Shown here in pieces: positions 44,040 through 64,000 of a stretch of DNA of 64,000 bases. The notes beneath the pieces were generated by a model. The model was not told the origin of the DNA and did not search any database. It worked only from the letters and a program-made list of their open reading frames with translations. The stretch's first letter is position 1. Each line of letters opens with the position of its first letter. Origin of the DNA: Anaeramoeba flamelloides (taxonomy: Eukaryota; Metamonada; Anaeramoebidae); NCBI GenBank assembly GCA_027625915.1, contig JANTQA010000040.1, forward strand, positions 930,001-994,000, in the 5' to 3' direction. The position numbers and the translations under genes were made by a program.

Positions 44040-47000
44040 GATATAACTTAGTCACTAGTAATGATCAAAATTTTGGAAAGTTTAAAATTAAATATTTAAA
44101 ATGATATTGTTGTGTGAATATTGGTATTTTGCTATTTATCTTTTATCCAGATTTATAAATAAAAAAAAGTTAAAAATGTTTAAAGATAAATAAATTTTGT
44201 ATATTTTAGGATAAAATCAAATAATGAAAATGGAAAAAATGATATAACCCATATTATAATGATTGATATAGTTAAATGTTTTGACTCGATCAGTTTTAAA
44301 ATAATTAGAAAAACAATCAAAAAATTTATTTTAAATAAAATTATTTAAAAAATTATTTATTAAAATATTATCAAGATGAAGGGCTCGGTATATTACAAGG
44401 AGATCCATTATCACTTATTATTTTTGCTCTTATTTCACATTTTCTTTTCCTATAAATAATACAATTCACGGATCATTGTAAAATGTTTGTAGATGATTTA
44501 ATTATAATAATCAAAAGGGAATATAAATCAAATCAATAGTTGAAATTAATTTTAAAGTATCGAGTAATTGTCCGGTTTTGATTAAAACCTAATAAAGACA
44601 AAACAGAAACTACTCAAGAGTTATTAAAGACTAAATATTTGGGAATTTATTTGGAAGAAATTCCACCTTTAGTATATAATCTGAAAAAAGCTAAAGAAAC
44701 TTATAGCAAATCTAAACAATTATTCAATAATAATTCTCTGAATTAATAGTTTGAAAATTCAATTATTTAAATCTTTTATATTAACCCTATTAAAAGGTGG
44801 GTTAGAAATTACTAATTATAAAATAACAACTCTAAATTATTTAAATTCTTGGATAAATTCATGTATTACTGAAATATGAAAAATAAACCGAAACACACCA
44901 GTTCTTATTTATAAAACAGAATTTAAATTTGAAAATTTGGTAATTTCAGTAAATAAAAAGAAATTTAAATTCAAAAATAAATTAAAAAATCTATCTCTAC
45001 CTTATCCGGTAAAATAAATAAAATTTAATCAAAGAATAAACATGAAAATTAATTGAAATTCAGACAATTTCAAGCTTCTAGAAAATAAAAATTTATAATT
45101 ATAATTATAATGAGTTATTGTATTTAAACAGTAAGAAGTATCGTTAAGTTTCTTATAATTTAAAAGAATTAAGAAAAATCATATATTTTACTCAGTTCCT
45201 TTGAATTTCTGGAAAACCTATGCTAACTTTTTTTATTTTTCTGTTTATTTCGAAAATCAATAGATTTTATCAATAAAAGGAAAATTCAAGAAAACCTAAC
45301 GAATTTTTTTTTTTTAATTTTAGAAAGAAGAAGAAAATTAAAGAATTATTCTTTTTATTGCTTAAATTAAAAAAAAAACCTAGAACACTTAATTTATAAA
45401 ACACAAAACCTCAAGAAAACCTAGAGAATTTAACAAATAAAACAGAAAACTCTCACAAAAACCGGACAATTGACGACACACTCACAAAAATATTTCGAAA
45501 TAATTAAAAACCAAAAACATTTAAATATTAATCATAGGGTAACTAAGTTATCCTTCAAGCTCAACAATTCTAAAATTTAGAACATTTACAAACTGCTTAA
45601 ATAGATATTACGATATAATAACTAAAAATTCTATCAAATTTTGTACTTTATGTTTCAAATATAAACAGAAGGAAATAATTAGAAATATTGATCACTTTTT
45701 ATTTATACGTCCTTCTTATTAAAATGATAGATTTTTTTTTTGGAAAGAATTAAAAGAATATTTTTTCATGAAATAATTTAAAAAATTTTGATAGCTTAAA
45801 AAATTTCTTTCTTTAATTAATAATGGTAAAATCTCTGATTTTACACTTATATTTCTAAAAGTGAATTTAAGTATAAGGACACTTAGAGTGTTTTTTTCAC
45901 AACAATAATAATAAAAAACAATTGGTTTTTTTTTTGATTTTGAAAATACCAAATAATTATTCAATTTTGACACATTTTTTATAAAAGATTTTTATTTCTT
46001 TTTTGAATTTTTTTAATTAGGAAATTTTTTTTTATAATTATAATTCACAACAAAATCTTATAATTTATTAGTAAACAATTATTAATGATAACAATACAAA
46101 TAAAATATTGTAAATTTTATGATGAACAGAATAAATAAAAACATTAACAATGTGAAAATTTCATTTTTTTAGATAAAATTTCAAGAAATAACGAATTAAG
46201 AGAATTATAAAATTTCTTTTTTTAGGTCATAATTAAAGGTTTAATATCAATATTAATCTAAAATATCAATTCAAGAAATATAAAATACTTGAAAATAATA
46301 ATAATAATAATAGTAAAATAATCTCATTTATTACACTGAAATTAAATTCATTTAAACTTTTTTAATAGATAAATAAATCAATTCTTAATATATAAAAAAA
46401 TATAAATTAACTTTGAATTATTATTCAAAGATAATAAAACAATCATCCAAACCAATATTTTTATTTATTGAATTTTATTGTTGTTAAAAATTTGAAAATA
46501 ATCTTTGTGAAAATTAAATTTGTCAATATAAATTAATCCAGATCTTGGAAAATAAGTTTTGATATATGATCTCTTATTCAATATTATTTTTATTTTATAT
46601 CTATTTTTTTAAAACTCAAAAATTAGAAAATAATGAAAAATAATTAAAAAAATCAAACATTAATCTGAATTGTACTATTGACTAAATCATTTAAATTTGG
46701 AAAATTATTTGTTGAAAAAACACACAAATTTATTTGATAAAAAAAAAATAAAAATTATTTTTTCAAAATTTATATTGTATTTTTTTTTATTTTTAAATTA
46801 TTTTCAATCAAAAATATATATTGTCATTGAATGGAAATCAAGAGATAAAACTTATTTTCTATTTAATCTCAAAATATCTTTTGCAATAAATCAATTATTT
46901 AATCAAGTATTTTAGAGAATGTTGGGGTGCAAATAACCTCAAAAAAATATACTTTAATCATTTAAAATAAGAATTTTTAGATGTGTAGACAAACTTTTCA

Positions 47001-47268
47001 AAAAAAAACAAAAAAATATTTTTTTTAGACGAAATTTAGATAGAAAAAATTAATAAAATCACAATAATCTTGCAAATTATTTCAAATGTTGAAACTATTT
47101 TTTCAAGATAATTTTTTTATTTTATGTAACGATATAATTTTTAATTATACAATTTTCTTTCTTAGATAATTGTTTATAAAATCATTTATTTAGAATCTTT
47201 TTATAACAATTCAAATTAAAAAATTCATTTCAAATGTAAATAAGGATATTTGGGGATTCTAATGGATA
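44040..47268. repeat. Family 5 element split by a LINE remnant
   Basis: The part at about 44040-44215 (ATATTTAAAATGATATTG...TTTATCCAGATTTATAAATAA) and the part at about 45900-47268 (AATTAAGAGAATTATAAAAT; TTGGGGTGCAAATAACC; ending ATATTTGGGGATTCTAATGGATAT) correspond to consecutive parts of the copy at 22656-24163. The 1.7 kb between them is a decayed reverse-transcriptase element. Both ends are degraded, so limits are approximate. The frames at 45719-45973 (minus) and 46697-46915 are artefacts. Confidence 0.6.
44215..45900 (+). pseudogene. Decayed LINE-type retrotransposon (reverse transcriptase remnant)
   Basis: Three catalytic blocks of a non-LTR reverse transcriptase are readable in order: IDIVKCFDSISFKIIRKTIK (44262 on, motif A), GLGILQGDPLSLIIFALISH (44380 on, motif B) and FVDDLIII (about 44486, the YADD-like catalytic pair). 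Further on come TKYLGIYLEEIP (about 44630) and a C-terminal zinc-knuckle-like block, FCTLCFKYKQKEIIRNIDHF followed by LFIRPSY (about 45639-45720) and then FFWKELKEYFF. Frames change and stops intervene throughout, so it is inactive. The part at 45150-45460 also contains the 7310-8260 repeat. Confidence 0.75.
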
Positions 47269-47642
47269 TATTTATTGAAAAGTAATTTAAAAACTTAAGG
47301 GTATGGTTTTCCATTAAAACATTATTTAACATTTAATAAAACGTGCTATTATCCCCATACATTATTAACATGAAAACTTTGATATTAAATCCATCAAATA
47401 ATTTTTTCTTCCATACACTTCATTTTAAGTTTAAAAATATTATTTTTTTATTTCCTTTCAAAAAAAAAAATAGAAAGTTTACTTCCTTTAAAATAAAATC
47501 TATCAATTAATCAAGCAAATATTTTTTCTTTTTTTTTAAATTTTCCCAATTTAACTCTTTTCAAAATTTTTTGTTAATTCAATAAATGTAATTTTCAAAA
47601 CATAAAAAATAAAAAAAAAATTAATCAATGAATTATTATTAT

Positions 47643-56552
<8,910 letters not shown>

Positions 56553-56859
56553 TTCTGTTTGGGTCCTGTTTTTTGAGTTGGCTCTAAATTGAATAAATAA
56601 AAAAAATGTTTTTGCCTCATCTTCTCAAGAAAATATTTTTATTTATTTTTTAGAATGATTGTTCTTGTTAAATTCATAAAAAGAAAATTTAAGGCTCGAA
56701 TTGGTAATTGTGGATTTTCTTCAGACTCAAAGAGTGAGTTGGTAACAAAAAAGAGGATTGAGAAATTTCAATTCTTATGGTTGACAAAATTCAAGTAACG
56801 AAAAAAAAAAAAATTAATTGGATCATGTTTTGACAATAAAATTTATTAAAAAAAAAAAA
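56553..56859. other. 5' flank of the PAS-RGS-DUF547 gene
   Basis: Sequence immediately upstream of ATG 56552 is somewhat less AT-rich (56560-56760) and presumably includes the 5' untranslated region and promoter. No motif can be named. Confidence 0.3.
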
Positions 56860-57384
56860 GTTTTTCATAGTTTATTCTCAATTTCTCAAAAATCAAGTTT
56901 TCTTGAAACAGTTGCCTCTTATAAATTTATAAAGAGTTCAATTTCCCCAATTTAAAACAAATTGTTTTCGAAAAGCACATAATCTATTTAATTCAATTTA
57001 ATCTAATTTGTGGTTATAATTAACTCAATAAATTTGAGAAAGTTAGGATTTTGTCTCATTCTTGAGATTAATAATAACTCATTCGAGAATTCAATAAAAG
57101 AAAAAAAAATCTTGAAGATCTCAAAAAATGCCAAACTGAGAGACTTCAAAAACACACAGAATTATTTTCAAAATTATATATTCTACCATTCAAATCGGAA
57201 ATTGTGTTATCTATTTGGCAATTTTTCTCAAAAATTTACTTGTTTTTGATTGTTGACTTTTGGAGGTCAATCACCAATCACATGTTTGTTTGTTTTTAAT
57301 TGATATTAGATACTACTAAAATAGCAAAAATTTTTTTTTTCATTTCACAGAAAATTATTTGTCACTTTAATAACTTGACTCTTA
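56860..57384. repeat. Family 3 element, right-hand part
   Basis: From about 56938 it follows the family 3 copies (TTTAATCTAATTTGTGGTTA; GAAGATCTCAAAAAATGCCA; CAATCACATGTTTGTTTG) and ends TAACTTGACTCTTA. The left end is too diverged to place. The frame at 57010-57249 lies in the repeat. Confidence 0.65.
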
Positions 57385-59543
57385 ATCTACAAATTAATCA
57401 TTTCAAAGAATTACGGCACACAAACAATTGAAAATAATTCATTGCCTCTTACTATTAAACAATTGTCCATTATTTTAATTCAAATAACAACCCTCATAAA
57501 AGAAGCATTGAGACTTGTAAAAGATAAAAAAAGTCCAAGTAATTTTTTCTCATCAAAAATGATGTTGAATAATGGAAATACAACCTATTGTATCTGCTTT
57601 TCGTTTGTATTTAATTAAGATCTTTATCTAACTTTAATTCTATACCAGTTGATAAGAATCTTTTTTACTTTTCGAGAAATAAAAAGATACTTAAAATGTA
57701 CTAACAAAAATAATTAATTTCTGAGACAATAAATCCTTTTCCAGAATGAAAATCTAGTTTAAGATCAAAAAACCTATTTTAGGATAAACACTTGTTGAGT
57801 TATTTTTTGAAAATTCAATAAATTATTTCGTTCGGAAAAAACTTCTAATTTTTGTTATTTAGAGTGATGAAAATTCTATTTGATCAAAAACAAAAAGTAA
57901 TAAAATTCTTTACTATTTCTAAAGATGATTACTTAAATTATTTAATCAACTAATTTTTTTGAATAACACTTTATTTGGTATTAGTTGTAAAACAACAAAT
58001 GAAATTTTCTCAGAAAACTGAATAAATCAAAACAAAATAACTTTTGGGCAATTATATTTGAAATACCAAAGTTTATATATTCAGATAATGGTAATTTTTT
58101 GTTTTTGGTATTTCTTTGTTTTAAGATTCAAGGTTCACCCAATATATACCATTTTTGAAAGTGTTAATGTTTTTTGGAAACAATAATTGCCAAAATATTG
58201 CATTCATAATATATAATTTGTTATTAAATAAAGGTAACCAAATTTTCATTCAGCTTTTCCAAAAAAGATATGATAAATTAGAAACTTTTCAATTTTTTTC
58301 ATTCTGTAAAGAAACTTAAATTATGAAATTTCCCCCTTTTAAAAAAAAATGTAGAAACTTTTTTGATTTTTAATTCTTGAGAGGTGTGTTTTTTTGAAAA
58401 CTGAATGAAAATTTTGATCTTTTTATATTATAATTAACAGTAGAAACTCTTTTAAACATGTTATTTAAATCAGTACAGATTTAAAAAGTTGAAATAAAAA
58501 ATTGATATTTAATAAAAATATGTTTTATAAGGTTTTTTTTTTTTTTTTTCAATAAATGGGACTTTCAAAAAATGAACAAGACTAATATAATTTGTGATAA
58601 ATGAAACCATATTTATTATAAACAAAATGTTAAAATAAATGACCCAATTATTTATTTTTTATTTTTTATTTAATTTTTAGTTTTTTTTATTTTAGACGAA
58701 AAACAATTATTTCTTGTGTATAGAACTGAATATTAAAATATAATTTTTTTTATTATAGTAAATAACTTCAATTTTAAAAAATATTTATTTTCAAAAATTG
58801 ATTTATAATGGTAAATGATTTTGAAATGGAGTTTATAAACAATATGGTAGATAATTTTTTTTTGAATCTATCTATAATAATAACAAGTTTTTCTTGGATT
58901 AATATTGGGTGAAGATCTGCTTACCATTAAAATTATTTTGAGATAACTGAAATATTTTATTATTAAAATAAAAATTATACTTTACCAATTGTTTTCGGGA
59001 CCATCCACAGATCCAAAAACCCTCTTGAAATAAGAATTTGCATTTTACGAGAAATAGTATAACAAATCACTTTCAAGATAAATACTTATTGTTCTGGAAA
59101 AAAAAAATAAACTAGGTTTTTAATTGAATACCGTAAGAGAACCTGGAAACAAAAAGTAAAATTAATTAAAAAGAAGAAACCAATCAAATTCAAAGAATAA
59201 TCCAGCATATTATTTTGAATTGAATCAATAAAAAAAAATTCTATATCTAAATCGTATGGGTGGTTTTGGGTATCTGAAAAATAGTCATTTTTTCGAATAA
59301 CTTTTTAATCATAGATCATCCAAGGAAAAAAAATATAGGTCAAAAGATAGTATAAAAAAAATTTATTGCGCTGACTTTTGCCATTTTGTATTTTATTATT
59401 TATTTCTTCTTTTATTAATTGGTCTTACTTGAAATTTTCTTTTTCTCTTCATGTTTACAATTAAAAATAGTGTTAATTTTTATTTCCAAATAGAATTTAT
59501 TTAAAAAAATACAACTTGCCTGAAACAATAAATTGAATATATA
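57385..59543. other. AT-rich spacer
   Basis: I see no gene and no copy of the named repeat families in these 2.2 kb. Confidence 0.5.
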
Positions 59544-60085
59544 TAAACTCCAATTCAAAAATTTTAACACACCGAAATTCGATTTGTGAAAAAAAAACTA
59601 ATTTAATAAATTCATGAATAAATACCTAATTAGAACCATTTAATAATTGAAATATTAACACTTGTTTATAAATTACAATACCCAATAAACAAAAAATAAA
59701 TAATTATCAATACTGATAAATCAAGTGTGTGTTATAAATTTTGGAGAGAGCAAAACAATAAAATAGATTGGTAAATTTGTTTAAAATCTTTTAGGAATAT
59801 TGATCGATCAAATGGTTAGATACTACCAACTAATTTTATTTGAGTTCTTTTGTTTGGAACAACTCAACTTTAACATAATACCTAATATCGATTGTTGAAA
59901 AAAGATTTGATGGAACGAAACAAGTTACGTAATTCAAAATAGGAAATGAAAAAAAAAACACTAAAAGAGAAAAAATGATTTTTATATTTTCCAAAAATCA
60001 AAATTTATTTCAATTTGGATTAAATTGTATTATTGTGATTGTTTGGACTGTTTTATCTGTGTGTAAAAATTTGAATTTTAGTTTA
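59544..60085. repeat. Tc1/mariner-like element (family 2, subfamily C), third copy
   Basis: 542 bp with ends TAAACTCCAATTCAAAAATT and TTGAATTTTAGTTTA, next to a short (TA)n on the left. Matches 25581-26115 throughout and, like it, is uninterrupted. Confidence 0.8.
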
Positions 60086-62640
60086 AAAATATAAAGCTAT
60101 TTACGATAAAGTGGGGCAAATTTATTTTAAAATATATTTTTTGAACTCAATCTTCAAAAAAGTATTAAAACATTCAATATCATCAACTAGTATATATTGA
60201 TTCTTGGTAATAATTCAATTTGTTTCTTAGTATTGTATTACATTAATAAACGATATTAATTTTTCTGATGTTGATTTTATCTGATATTTTTCAAGTGTTA
60301 AAATTGGTGTTTATTATTTTTCTTTTTGATTGAAAAAATCGTTATGATAACTTGTTTTTAACAACAAATTTTCAAATAGAATTAAAAATATAATTGTATT
60401 TGATTTTTTAAAAAATAATTTTTACCCTTACCATATTTCCAGTTTTTTATTGTAATTTCTCTAACAGTGTTTTTACCAAAAAAAGTGTTTAATTTTTTTT
60501 TTCATTCTTTGAGAAATATATTCATGGAATATATTTTAAAATAAATACCTTAGCCATTTATTCAATAAGTATTAATATTAAACTTAATTTGGTATTGTTA
60601 ATTAATGAAAACCCCCACTAACAAAGATGATTTTTTATGAAATGTAAAAAAAAAATGCCACACTTTTTTGGAAATGCTTTATATGAATTATAAAAATTCA
60701 ACATAAACTCCATTTCAAAAGTTGTAACTTACTTGAAACATTAAATTGAATAATATATATATATCCTTTAGTATTCAATAACAATATTTAATTAAATATG
60801 ATTTGGTATTCACCTTTAAATCATTCTAAATCTATAAACCTGATATTTTAAAAAGTAAAAAAAAAAAAAAAACAACGAATAAAAAAAAGTGAGTAATAAT
60901 TTATGAAATGAGCATTACCAATTTTATATTACTGAACTTTCACTGAAAAAAAGTTGAACGACGAGATTTTTTATTAATAATTAAATCCATTTTCAAAGAC
61001 ATTACATAGTCTCAATTTTCTTAGTGATTATTTGTCTTTTCGAAGATCTCTTTTTTTTTTCCACATGATCTTTTTAAAAAATAAAAATAAAGATAAAAAT
61101 AAAAAGAAAAATAAAAAGAAAAAGAAAAATAAAATTAGAAGCTATGTCAAACAAAATAAAATAAAAAATTTAAAAAAGCAAAAAAAAATATTCAAAATTA
61201 GATAAATGATTCTGATCCAAAAATATGAAAATATTTTTTTGATAATAATATAGGATAAACCCTCAAAAAAACTTCAATTAACGTTATAAATTGAGTTCAT
61301 ATTTTTGAAATCTAGTTTAGTTAGGTTGAAAAAAAAAATTGATACCTTATGATATACTTATTAACAAAGGCCATATTTATTGTTGGATTAATATTGTCAA
61401 AATAATTAATCAGAAAATATTTGTCCATTTTTCAAAAAAAAATGTAATGCTTTTTTTTCATGAAGACCTATACATTGAATATTAAAAAAAACACACTATA
61501 ATAAACCCTAAGTAAACATGGCACTGGTTTCTTAAAGTTTTATTATTAAAAAAGAAATTGATGAAATATGAAAGAACAGAATAACAAATTTTTGTCAAGA
61601 AATAGAGTAGACTTTTTTTGAAACTTTTATGATACAAAAAATTCAAAAAATATTAAAAATTTGATAAAAATACAAAAAATTTTAAATAAATTCCCCGATA
61701 AATGTAAAATTTAAATAAATTATCACGGAATTTACTTTATAAATTAATTTGAACTTAGAAATAATATACAGCGGTCTATTAGATTTTTATTTTTTAACAA
61801 GAAAAAAAAAAAGTTTGTATTTTATTTTGAAAAACTGATATAGTCTTTCAGCACACATTTTTTGATCACTTTAATAACAGTTTTAAATTTTTTATTTTGT
61901 ATCTTAGGATTTCGGTTTTTTCTTTACCTTTTTCGGTTTGTTCTCTTTCTCATTTAATTATTATTATTATTTTTTTTTTTTGAGAAGAAGTTTTTAAATT
62001 AACAGATTTTAAAAAAAGGTATATTTCAAAAATAATACTTCCAAAAAGTTCAAAAATAAAATTTGTTATGACTTTTATGCAATTGTTCTGTAAGATTTCT
62101 CTTTGACTTTTAGATTAAATAACCGATTTATTAAAAATTACTCAAACATTTTTCAGGTTTCCTGAAAAATATTCCATAAGAAAAAGTAATTTATATTTTC
62201 CCATACCAATGATAAATAATAAAAACAAGAAAGTAAAACAAAAACAAAAAGTTGATAAAGACTCTATAGTTCATTCAATTTTGTTTTTTAAAACTTAAAA
62301 TGGAGAAAAAAATTGGAAATGTTCTTCAATTTTCCGGAATATAAATTTAACTGTAAAAAAACAGTACAATTTGTAAAAAATTAAATTATAATTCTTATTC
62401 TTTGTCAAAAAAAGTAAAAGTTCATTAGATCAAAAAATTATTTCAAAAATATTCTGATATTTATATAAAATTCTTTAATTTCTTAGTTTTTTTTTAAATT
62501 TATAAAATAGGATTTTGACCTTTTTCTCAATAAAATTTTTATATTTCTGTGAAAAAAAAATTTTCCAAATCAGAAATTTAAAACTTGTTAACCATTCTTT
62601 ATAAGTGTCTAAATCTTGATAAATTAATTCAATTTCCAAA
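60086..62640. other. AT-rich spacer
   Basis: Includes an AAAAATAAAAAG-type tract (about 61075-61135) but no recognisable gene. Short segments at 60110-60300 and 60860-61040 resemble 49390-49610 and 31920-32100, indicating further dispersed repeats that I could not delimit. Confidence 0.4.
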
Positions 62641-63520
62641 TTGAAGCTAAATCATGAGAAAAAATTTACCAAAAAAAAAAAAAAAATTCGACTATCAATA
62701 AAATTATATATACAAAAAATTTATAGGGAAGAAAAAGAGATAAAGGATAACAATCAATTACTTGTCAAAGGATTAGATGAAAATTTGTTTTTGAGATTTT
62801 TTTATTTCAAAAAAATAAATTATTTTTTAGTGCTTTTTAAAAAAAAGGAAAAAAGTATTTTTTGTAAATTTAATAAATCTATTTTTCAAGATCAAGTTAT
62901 TATTATCTCAAAATTGAATCTACTTTTGGAATAAAATACAATGAAATGATCAATGTACAGGTATTTGAGATCCATTCTTAAACTCACATAATCTTGATAC
63001 TGTAAAAGAAAAGATCATTGATTTTCAATTGAAAACCAAATAAACATTGTTTTGAGTATTTAATAACTAACAATAAAGAAAAAAAATCAACTTCAACTGT
63101 TATTAACAAATAACAATAATAATATAAATTTTCATATTTTATTTAAAGAAATTTCTCTTTCACAAACATTAATTCCAAAATTGAACAAAATATTAAGATA
63201 TGAGGAGGAAATATTTACAAATAAAAAACAAAAATAATTCAAAAAAAGTAAATTAAAATTGAGAATAATTTATGAGGGTTTAATTTTTTCAAAAAAAGTG
63301 ATGGCTGTATGTTCTAAATACATTTATAATATCCTATTTGATAAACAATAAAGTATATCTTCAAATTTGAAATTAGTTACTTTGTCAAGGAATAAAAATT
63401 ATTAACAAAAGAAAATAATGAGAACTAATACTAATTTTGGGACAAAAATAAAATTAGAATGGCTTGTATATATAAATATTCCGGCATTCTATAAATTTTT
63501 ATTATTTATTTAATTATTTA
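62641..63520 (+). pseudogene. Decayed open reading frame, possibly of transposon origin
   Basis: The frame at 62641-62937 contains YREEKEIKDNNQLLVKGLDE. About 300 bp further, one frame reads KLKLRIIYEGLIFSKKVMAV then CSKYIYNILFDKQ, stop, ...LVTLSRNKNY, stop, ...FGTKIKLEWLVYINIPAFYK to TAA near 63513, with two in-frame TAA codons. The pattern is that of an old coding sequence. I see no diagnostic motif, so the origin is a guess. Confidence 0.3.
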
Positions 63521-63568
63521 ACTTAATGTAGTTTACAATAATACGAGATATATGACTTGAAAAAAATA

Positions 63569-63753
63569 TTAATTATTATTTGTGTTTGTAATATTATATA
63601 ATTCTGCCAATTTTTTTATATATTTTATTTTTTCTTGTTCTTGTTTTGCATGTTCTTGATTAATTTGCTTCAATATATTTACTTCCGATTTCAATTCTTT
63701 TTTTGATTTTTTCAGTTTTTTGATTTTTTGTAATTGCTTCTCCATATTTGATT
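63569..63753 (-). CDS. C-terminal coiled-coil exon of a gene entering from the right edge
   Basis: On the minus strand, after branch-point-like CTAAC and acceptor CTATTAG, a frame of 60 codons ends in TAA (63571-63569). It reads SNMEKQLQKIKKLKKSKKEL, then KSEVNILKQINQEHAKQEQ and KIKYIKKLAELYNIT. Leu/Ile recur at heptad spacing among Lys/Glu, a clear coiled coil. The entry phase is 1, so at least one upstream exon exists; it is not found before 64000, where a repeat lies. Protein family unknown. Confidence 0.6.
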
Positions 63754-63837
63754 CTAATAGGTTAGGAAGATGAAATAAACAAAAAAAAAAAATTAAAAAA
63801 AAGATGAATTTGTAAAAGACAAGATTAATAAAAGTTT

Positions 63838-64000
63838 ACATCAACCAAAATTCGAAAATTTTTCACAGAGTTAAAACAGTTAAAAGAATCACAATAATAC
63901 AATTTCCATTCAAATTGGTAATAATTTTGATTCTTTGAAAAATAAGAAAATCATTTTGTAGTTTTTTGTAGTTTTTTATTTTTATTTCATTTTTTTTAAA
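63838..64000. repeat. Tc1/mariner-like element (family 2), cut by the window end
   Basis: Starts CATCAACCAAAATTCGAAAA and continues CAGAGTTAAAACAGTTAAAAGAATCACAATAATACAATTT. This matches the left end of subfamily B and the reverse complement of the right end of subfamily C. The rest lies outside the window. Confidence 0.7.

Overview
The window is about 80% A+T. It reads as a stretch of a small-genome-like, intron-bearing protist chromosome: GT...AG introns (many of 90-140 bp, a few of several kb), the standard code with TAA stops at the well-supported gene ends, and long AT-rich spacers full of short non-coding transposable elements. A protein joining PAS-like, coiled-coil, RGS and DUF547 regions, next to a Rab GTPase and a RanBP9/Gid1-like protein, suggests an amoeboid or metamonad protist of the Anaeramoeba kind. 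That placement is inference from gene content, not a database match.

Well-supported genes, left to right: (1) 2-1417 (+), the 3' part of an unrecognised gene entering from the left edge in four exons; (2) 15091-21530 (+), a ~2,043-residue single-pass cell-surface protein with 18 dystroglycan/He_PIG (CADG)-type repeats, a transmembrane helix and a Ser/Asn/Asp-rich cytoplasmic tail; (3) 30007-37021 (+), a complete 198-residue Rab GTPase in five exons whose last intron is 6.1 kb; (4) 41863-43665 (+), a SPRY-LisH-CTLH-CRA protein of the RanBP9/Gid1 kind with one stop-free 201-bp intron; (5) 56552-47643 (-), an 898-residue PAS-coiled coil-RGS-DUF547 protein assembled from four exons over 8.9 kb; (6) 63753-63569 (-), the C-terminal coiled-coil exon of a gene continuing past the right edge.

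Several other places hold protein-like reading frames that do not join cleanly by splicing (13599-13935, 14838-14641, 27362-26216, 34711-34574, 34997-35528, 41145-41825, 62641-63520). I treat them as decayed genes or genes whose exon structure I could not solve.

The spacers are dominated by five families of non-coding repeats, recognisable because copies recur and because they are inverted-repeat elements: a ~196-bp hairpin element with TA target duplications and internal TTAAGGCAC boxes; a ~530-bp Tc1/mariner-like element in two subfamilies; a ~700-800-bp element with TAAGGGTCTAG-like ends; a ~560-bp foldback element; and a ~1.5-kb element with CCCTTAGCACCCC ends. Elements are inserted inside one another at five separate places (3370-3744, 6225-7289, 11286-12666, 39808-40898, 44040-47268), so their order of activity can be read from the sequence. 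A decayed LINE-type reverse transcriptase lies in the last of these.

The genes do not form an operon or an obvious pathway. Three are signalling or membrane-traffic proteins (Rab, RGS, large adhesion-type receptor) and one belongs to the CTLH ubiquitin-ligase family. I saw no tRNA, rRNA or CRISPR array.
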